Assembly: GCA_913061125.1 (NCBI GenBank)
Contig: CAJXUB010000002.1
Coordinates: 1 to 64,000, forward strand
Source: an uncultured Flavobacteriaceae bacterium
GTDB taxonomy: Bacteria; Bacteroidota; Bacteroidia; Flavobacteriales; Flavobacteriaceae
Direction: 5' to 3'
Length of the DNA stretch: 64,000 bases
In this document: positions 61,091 to 64,000 of the stretch, one piece after another
How positions within the stretch are numbered: the stretch's first letter is position 1
Layout of the letters: each line of letters begins with the position of its first letter
Notes under the pieces: generated by a model
What the model was told of the DNA's origin: nothing
Databases searched by the model: none
The model's input: only the letters and a program-made list of their open reading frames with translations
Program-made: the position numbers and the translations under genes

Positions 61091-62104
61091 ATGTCTCAAA
61101 AAAACCAAACTCTTGGTGAGTTTATCATTGAAAATCAAGCGTCGTTCAAATACAGTTCAGGCGAATTATCTCGACTTATTAACTCAATTCGTTTGGCTGC
61201 CAAAGTGGTCAATCATGCGGTTAATAAAGCTGGTCTTGTAGATATTTTGGGGCACTCTGGCGATACCAACACGCAAGGGGAAAATCAACAAAAATTGGAT
61301 GTTTATGCCAATGAAAAATTCATTCAAATGCTTACCAACCGTAATATTGTTTGTGGCATAGCCAGCGAAGAGGAGCAAGATTTTATGGCCATTAACAGCT
61401 ACGACAATAATCATCAAAATAAATATGTTGTATTGATTGACCCGTTGGATGGATCGTCCAATATTGATGTTAATGTTTCTGTTGGAACTATTTTTTCGAT
61501 TTACCGTCGTGTAACGCCCGTTGGTAGTGCAGTTACGATAGAAGATTTTTTGCAAAAAGGAACCGAGCAAGTGGCGGCCGGATACATCATTTATGGTACC
61601 TCAACCATGTTGGTTTACACCACTGGCGATGGGGTTAACGGCTTCACGCTAAACCCTGCCATCGGAACCTTTTATTTGTCTCATCCAAATATGCGTTTTC
61701 CAACACACGGATCAATTTATTCGGTTAATGAAGGCAATTACATCCATTTCCCGCAAGGGATTAAAAATTATATTAAATACTGCCAAATGGAAGAAGAAGA
61801 CCGCCCCTACACCTCGCGGTACATTGGATCGTTAGTTTCGGATTTCCATAGAAATATGATAAAAGGCGGCATTTATTTATACCCTCAAAGTTCCACCTAC
61901 CCAGAGGGAAAATTACGATTGTTATACGAGTGCAATCCTATGGCTTTTCTCGCAGAACAAGCTCATGGTAAAGCCAGTGACGGGTATCGCCGAATTTTAG
62001 ACATTCAACCTGAGGCCCTACACCAGCGTGTCCCCTTCGTGTGTGGCAGTGCTGCTATGGTGGAAGATGTAAAGCGGTTTATGTCGAAGGAACACAAATT
62101 ATAA
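61091..62104 (+). CDS. fbp: Fructose-1,6-bisphosphatase class I
   Basis: Gluconeogenic phosphatase, cytosolic. The 337-residue protein has [26 protein letters not shown] (metal Glu pair), [22 protein letters not shown] (about residues 115-136), YSVNEGNY (about 214), and the substrate segment [21 protein letters not shown] (about 273-293). Adjacent sequence GATATTTG about 20 bases upstream is close to a -7 box. Divergent from the GNAT operon. Confidence 0.95.
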   Translation: MSQKNQTLGEFIIENQASFKYSSGELSRLINSIRLAAKVVNHAVNKAGLVDILGHSGDTNTQGENQQKLDVYANEKFIQMLTNRNIVCGIASEEEQDFMAINSYDNNHQNKYVVLIDPLDGSSNIDVNVSVGTIFSIYRRVTPVGSAVTIEDFLQKGTEQVAAGYIIYGTSTMLVYTTGDGVNGFTLNPAIGTFYLSHPNMRFPTHGSIYSVNEGNYIHFPQGIKNYIKYCQMEEEDRPYTSRYIGSLVSDFHRNMIKGGIYLYPQSSTYPEGKLRLLYECNPMAFLAEQAHGKASDGYRRILDIQPEALHQRVPFVCGSAAMVEDVKRFMSKEHKL

Positions 62105-62136
62105 AAGTCCTAACGGTCCATCTCGTCAAAACCTTG

Positions 62137-62144
62137 TACCTTTG
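62137..62144 (+). promoter_or_regulatory. Putative -7 promoter element for era
   Basis: TACCTTTG, 17 bases before the era ATG. No -33 TTG at the right distance. Confidence 0.45.
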
Positions 62145-62161
62145 CCTCAACTTTTGAAGGT

Positions 62162-63040
62162 ATGCACAAAGCAGGATTTGTAAACATTATAGGCAATCCA
62201 AACGTTGGAAAATCGACACTGATGAATGCGTTTGTTGGTGAAAAACTGTCCATCATTACCTCCAAGGCACAAACGACAAGACACCGTATATTGGGTATCG
62301 TTAATGGAAACGATTTCCAAGTGGTTTTGTCCGATACACCAGGTATTATCAAACCGGCGTATGAATTGCAAACCTCCATGATGGATATGGTAAAATCGGC
62401 TTTTGACGATGCTGATGTCTTGATTTACATGGTCGAAATTGGCGAGAAGACCCTAAAAGATGAGGCCTTTTTTCAAAAAATTACATCCACCAAAACACCC
62501 GTGTTATTGCTGCTCAACAAAATTGATCAATCCAACCAAGAGTTGCTGGAAACTCAGGCCGAATTGTGGCAATCGAAAGTTCCCAATGCCGAATTCTACC
62601 CCTTGTCGGCATTGACAGGATTTAACGTAAAAAATGTGTTTGACCGCCTTGTTGAATTGTTGCCAGAATCCCCACCGTATTTTCCAAAAGACCAGCTCAC
62701 CGATAAGCCAGAGCGGTTTTTTGTGAATGAAAAAATTCGAGAGAAAATTCTGATGTACTACAAGAAAGAGATTCCTTATGCAGTTGAGGTAGATACTGAA
62801 GAATTTTTTGAGGAGGAGAATATCATCAGAATGCGTTCGGTTATCATGGTGGAGCGCGATACGCAAAAGGGAATACTGATTGGCCACAGAGGCAAAGCGC
62901 TAAAACGTGTTGGTGTAGAAGCTCGAAAGGATTTGGAACTATTTTTTGATAAACAAGTTCATTTAGAATTGTATGTTAAAGTCAATAAAAACTGGCGATC
63001 CAATCAACAACAACTCAGGCGTTTCGGCTATCAGAAATAA
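62162..63040 (+). CDS. era: GTPase Era
   Basis: 16S rRNA-binding GTPase needed for 30S assembly. The 292-residue protein has G1 GNPNVGKST (about 10-18), TSKAQTTRHRI (G2), DTPG (G3, about 58), NKID (G4, about 119) and the C-terminal KH domain with IGHRGKALKRVG (about 239-250). Single gene with its own -7 box; the next gene on the minus strand converges 12 bases beyond its stop. Confidence 0.97.
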   Translation: MHKAGFVNIIGNPNVGKSTLMNAFVGEKLSIITSKAQTTRHRILGIVNGNDFQVVLSDTPGIIKPAYELQTSMMDMVKSAFDDADVLIYMVEIGEKTLKDEAFFQKITSTKTPVLLLLNKIDQSNQELLETQAELWQSKVPNAEFYPLSALTGFNVKNVFDRLVELLPESPPYFPKDQLTDKPERFFVNEKIREKILMYYKKEIPYAVEVDTEEFFEEENIIRMRSVIMVERDTQKGILIGHRGKALKRVGVEARKDLELFFDKQVHLELYVKVNKNWRSNQQQLRRFGYQK

Positions 63041-63052
63041 AATAAAAAACTT

Positions 63053-63538
63053 CTAAATCTTGGAGGTTGTAAAATTGTACAACACCCTCATTTGTTTCTT
63101 TCCTTTGTCCTTTCCCAATCGTCCGGCGAAGTACAAAATAATCCAAAGCAGTATCATTAATAGGATTAAAAAAACAGGGACACCAATAGGTTGATCCAAA
63201 GACCAATTGACATAGGCCCAGATGCCAGCTCCAATAAAAACTCCAGCGACTAAAAAATGCAAAAACATAAAAAAAGTCCACAACTTTGCATTGGGTCCAA
63301 AAAGGCCATGAATCCGACACCCCTTGTCATTTTCAAACACCTCCAAATGCAATTGTGGCGACCAAAAGTGGCGGTTCTTTTTCGTTATTTTTAAAAAAAT
63401 ATGCGCATCGATAACACCAGAACGAATCCCAGTTTTGTGGATATCTATATGCCGAAATTGTTCTAAAATTTCCGCCTTAGTTTTATTAGAATTTAGCTTA
63501 AAACGCGGCCGTAAAACGATGTTGTTTTGAAAAGTCAT
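63053..63538 (-). CDS. Small membrane protein between era and der, function unknown
   Basis: A 161-residue protein with an N-terminal soluble part of about 90 residues ([17 protein letters not shown], then [16 protein letters not shown]) followed by two transmembrane segments ([19 protein letters not shown] and [18 protein letters not shown]) and a basic C-terminal tail. I do not recognise a family. ATG at 63538 was chosen since the open frame further upstream is not convincing. It lies convergent to era and divergent from der. Confidence 0.65.
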   Translation of the reverse strand: MTFQNNIVLRPRFKLNSNKTKAEILEQFRHIDIHKTGIRSGVIDAHIFLKITKKNRHFWSPQLHLEVFENDKGCRIHGLFGPNAKLWTFFMFLHFLVAGVFIGAGIWAYVNWSLDQPIGVPVFLILLMILLWIILYFAGRLGKDKGKKQMRVLYNFTTSKI

Positions 63539-63626
63539 ATTACAGATATTGAGGTTTTTAAAGATACAAAAACAAAACAAATTCGTTTTAGAGCTCAAAA
63601 ACAACTTCTCACAAAGGGATATTTCC

Positions 63627-63634
63627 TACTTTTG
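63627..63634 (+). promoter_or_regulatory. Putative -7 promoter element for der
   Basis: TACTTTTG, 18 bases before the der ATG. Confidence 0.45.
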
Positions 63635-63652
63635 CAAAATCAAAACGAAATC

Positions 63653-64000
63653 ATGGGAAGCATAGTTGCCATCGTCGGACGACCCAATGTAGGAAAGTCC
63701 ACTTTTTTTAACCGCCTCATTCAACGTCGCGAAGCGATTGTGGATGCTGTGAGTGGTGTGACCCGCGACCGTCATTATGGAAAAAGCGACTGGAATGGAA
63801 AAGAATTTTCTTTGATTGATACTGGAGGGTATGTCGTTGGCAGTGACGATATTTTTGAGGCCGAAATCGACAAGCAAGTTGAATTGGCAATCGAAGAAGC
63901 CGATGCCATAATTTTTATGGTCGATGTTGAAACGGGGGTTACCGGTATGGATGAAGACGTGGCTAAATTGCTTCGTAAAATCAAAAAACCTGTATTTTTG
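63653..64000 (+). CDS. der: GTPase Der (EngA), 5' part only
   Basis: Ribosome-assembly GTPase with two G domains; only the first 116 codons are in the window. Visible are G1 [17 protein letters not shown] (residues about 7-23), VTRDRHYG (G2), IDTGGY (G3, about 55-60) and the beginning of the switch region [20 protein letters not shown]. The gene continues past the window end. Confidence 0.95.
   Translation, partial: MGSIVAIVGRPNVGKSTFFNRLIQRREAIVDAVSGVTRDRHYGKSDWNGKEFSLIDTGGYVVGSDDIFEAEIDKQVELAIEEADAIIFMVDVETGVTGMDEDVAKLLRKIKKPVFL

Overview
The window is a stretch of chromosome from a marine-type member of the Flavobacteriaceae (Bacteroidota). Four things point there: SusC/SusD/SusE outer-membrane proteins; several secreted proteins ending in type IX secretion (T9SS) sorting domains; mevalonate-pathway genes of the flavobacterial kind; and Bacteroidota-type promoters (TAnnTTTG, sometimes with TTG about 19 bp upstream) with no obvious Shine-Dalgarno sequences. 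It is AT-rich and densely coding. No insertion sequence, prophage or CRISPR array was seen.

Layout. 1-8637 is housekeeping: the 3' end of a DUF423 membrane protein, pckA, a LpxH-like phosphoesterase with a glycosyltransferase, a TonB-C-like lipoprotein, ruvC, hemW, a cyclase-family enzyme, a MmcQ/YjbR protein and a convergent M20 dipeptidase. tRNA-Leu(UAG) follows at 8748. 8866-30496 is a complete starch/maltodextrin utilisation locus. SusC, SusD, SusE and a T9SS-exported GH13 amylase run leftward. A LacI-type regulator, MFS sugar transporter, beta-phosphoglucomutase, GH65 phosphorylase, SusA-like GH13, esterase, GH31 alpha-glucosidase and second GH13 lipoprotein run rightward. Surface amylase and SusCDE would capture and import oligosaccharides, periplasmic GH13/GH31 enzymes trim them, the MFS carrier brings maltose in, and GH65 plus phosphoglucomutase convert it by phosphorolysis.

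30608-34361 holds mvaD, a mevalonate kinase-like gene, a UbiA-type prenyltransferase and a pseudouridine-synthase-like protein that has lost its catalytic aspartate. 34339-41182 (minus strand) holds a membrane glycosyltransferase operon (small membrane protein, two GT2 enzymes, one GT-C enzyme) preceded by an arsenosugar cluster (carboxymuconolactone decarboxylase-like protein, ArsS, TIGR04282 transferase, purine nucleoside phosphorylase) with no arsM nearby. 41597-44238 has two secreted T9SS proteins of unknown function in an AT-rich, terminator-punctuated region.

44289-64000 returns to core genes: tRNA-Leu(CAA), prs, L25/Ctc, pth, a secreted M43 metalloprotease, ribF, serS, an operon TPR-DUF4286-rsmA-mgtE-hydroxyacid dehydrogenase-DUF1801-VOC, a minus-strand operon GNAT-aspartate kinase-OlsF-like aminolipid acyltransferase, fbp, era, a small membrane protein and the 5' part of der.

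The most notable observations are a SusE-type glycan-binding module inserted inside the SusD protein, the catalytic-Asp-less pseudouridine synthase, the arsM-less arsenosugar cluster beside an uncharacterised membrane glycosylation operon, and hairpins in the leaders of the MFS transporter and of one T9SS gene. I saw no wholly unknown multi-gene system.
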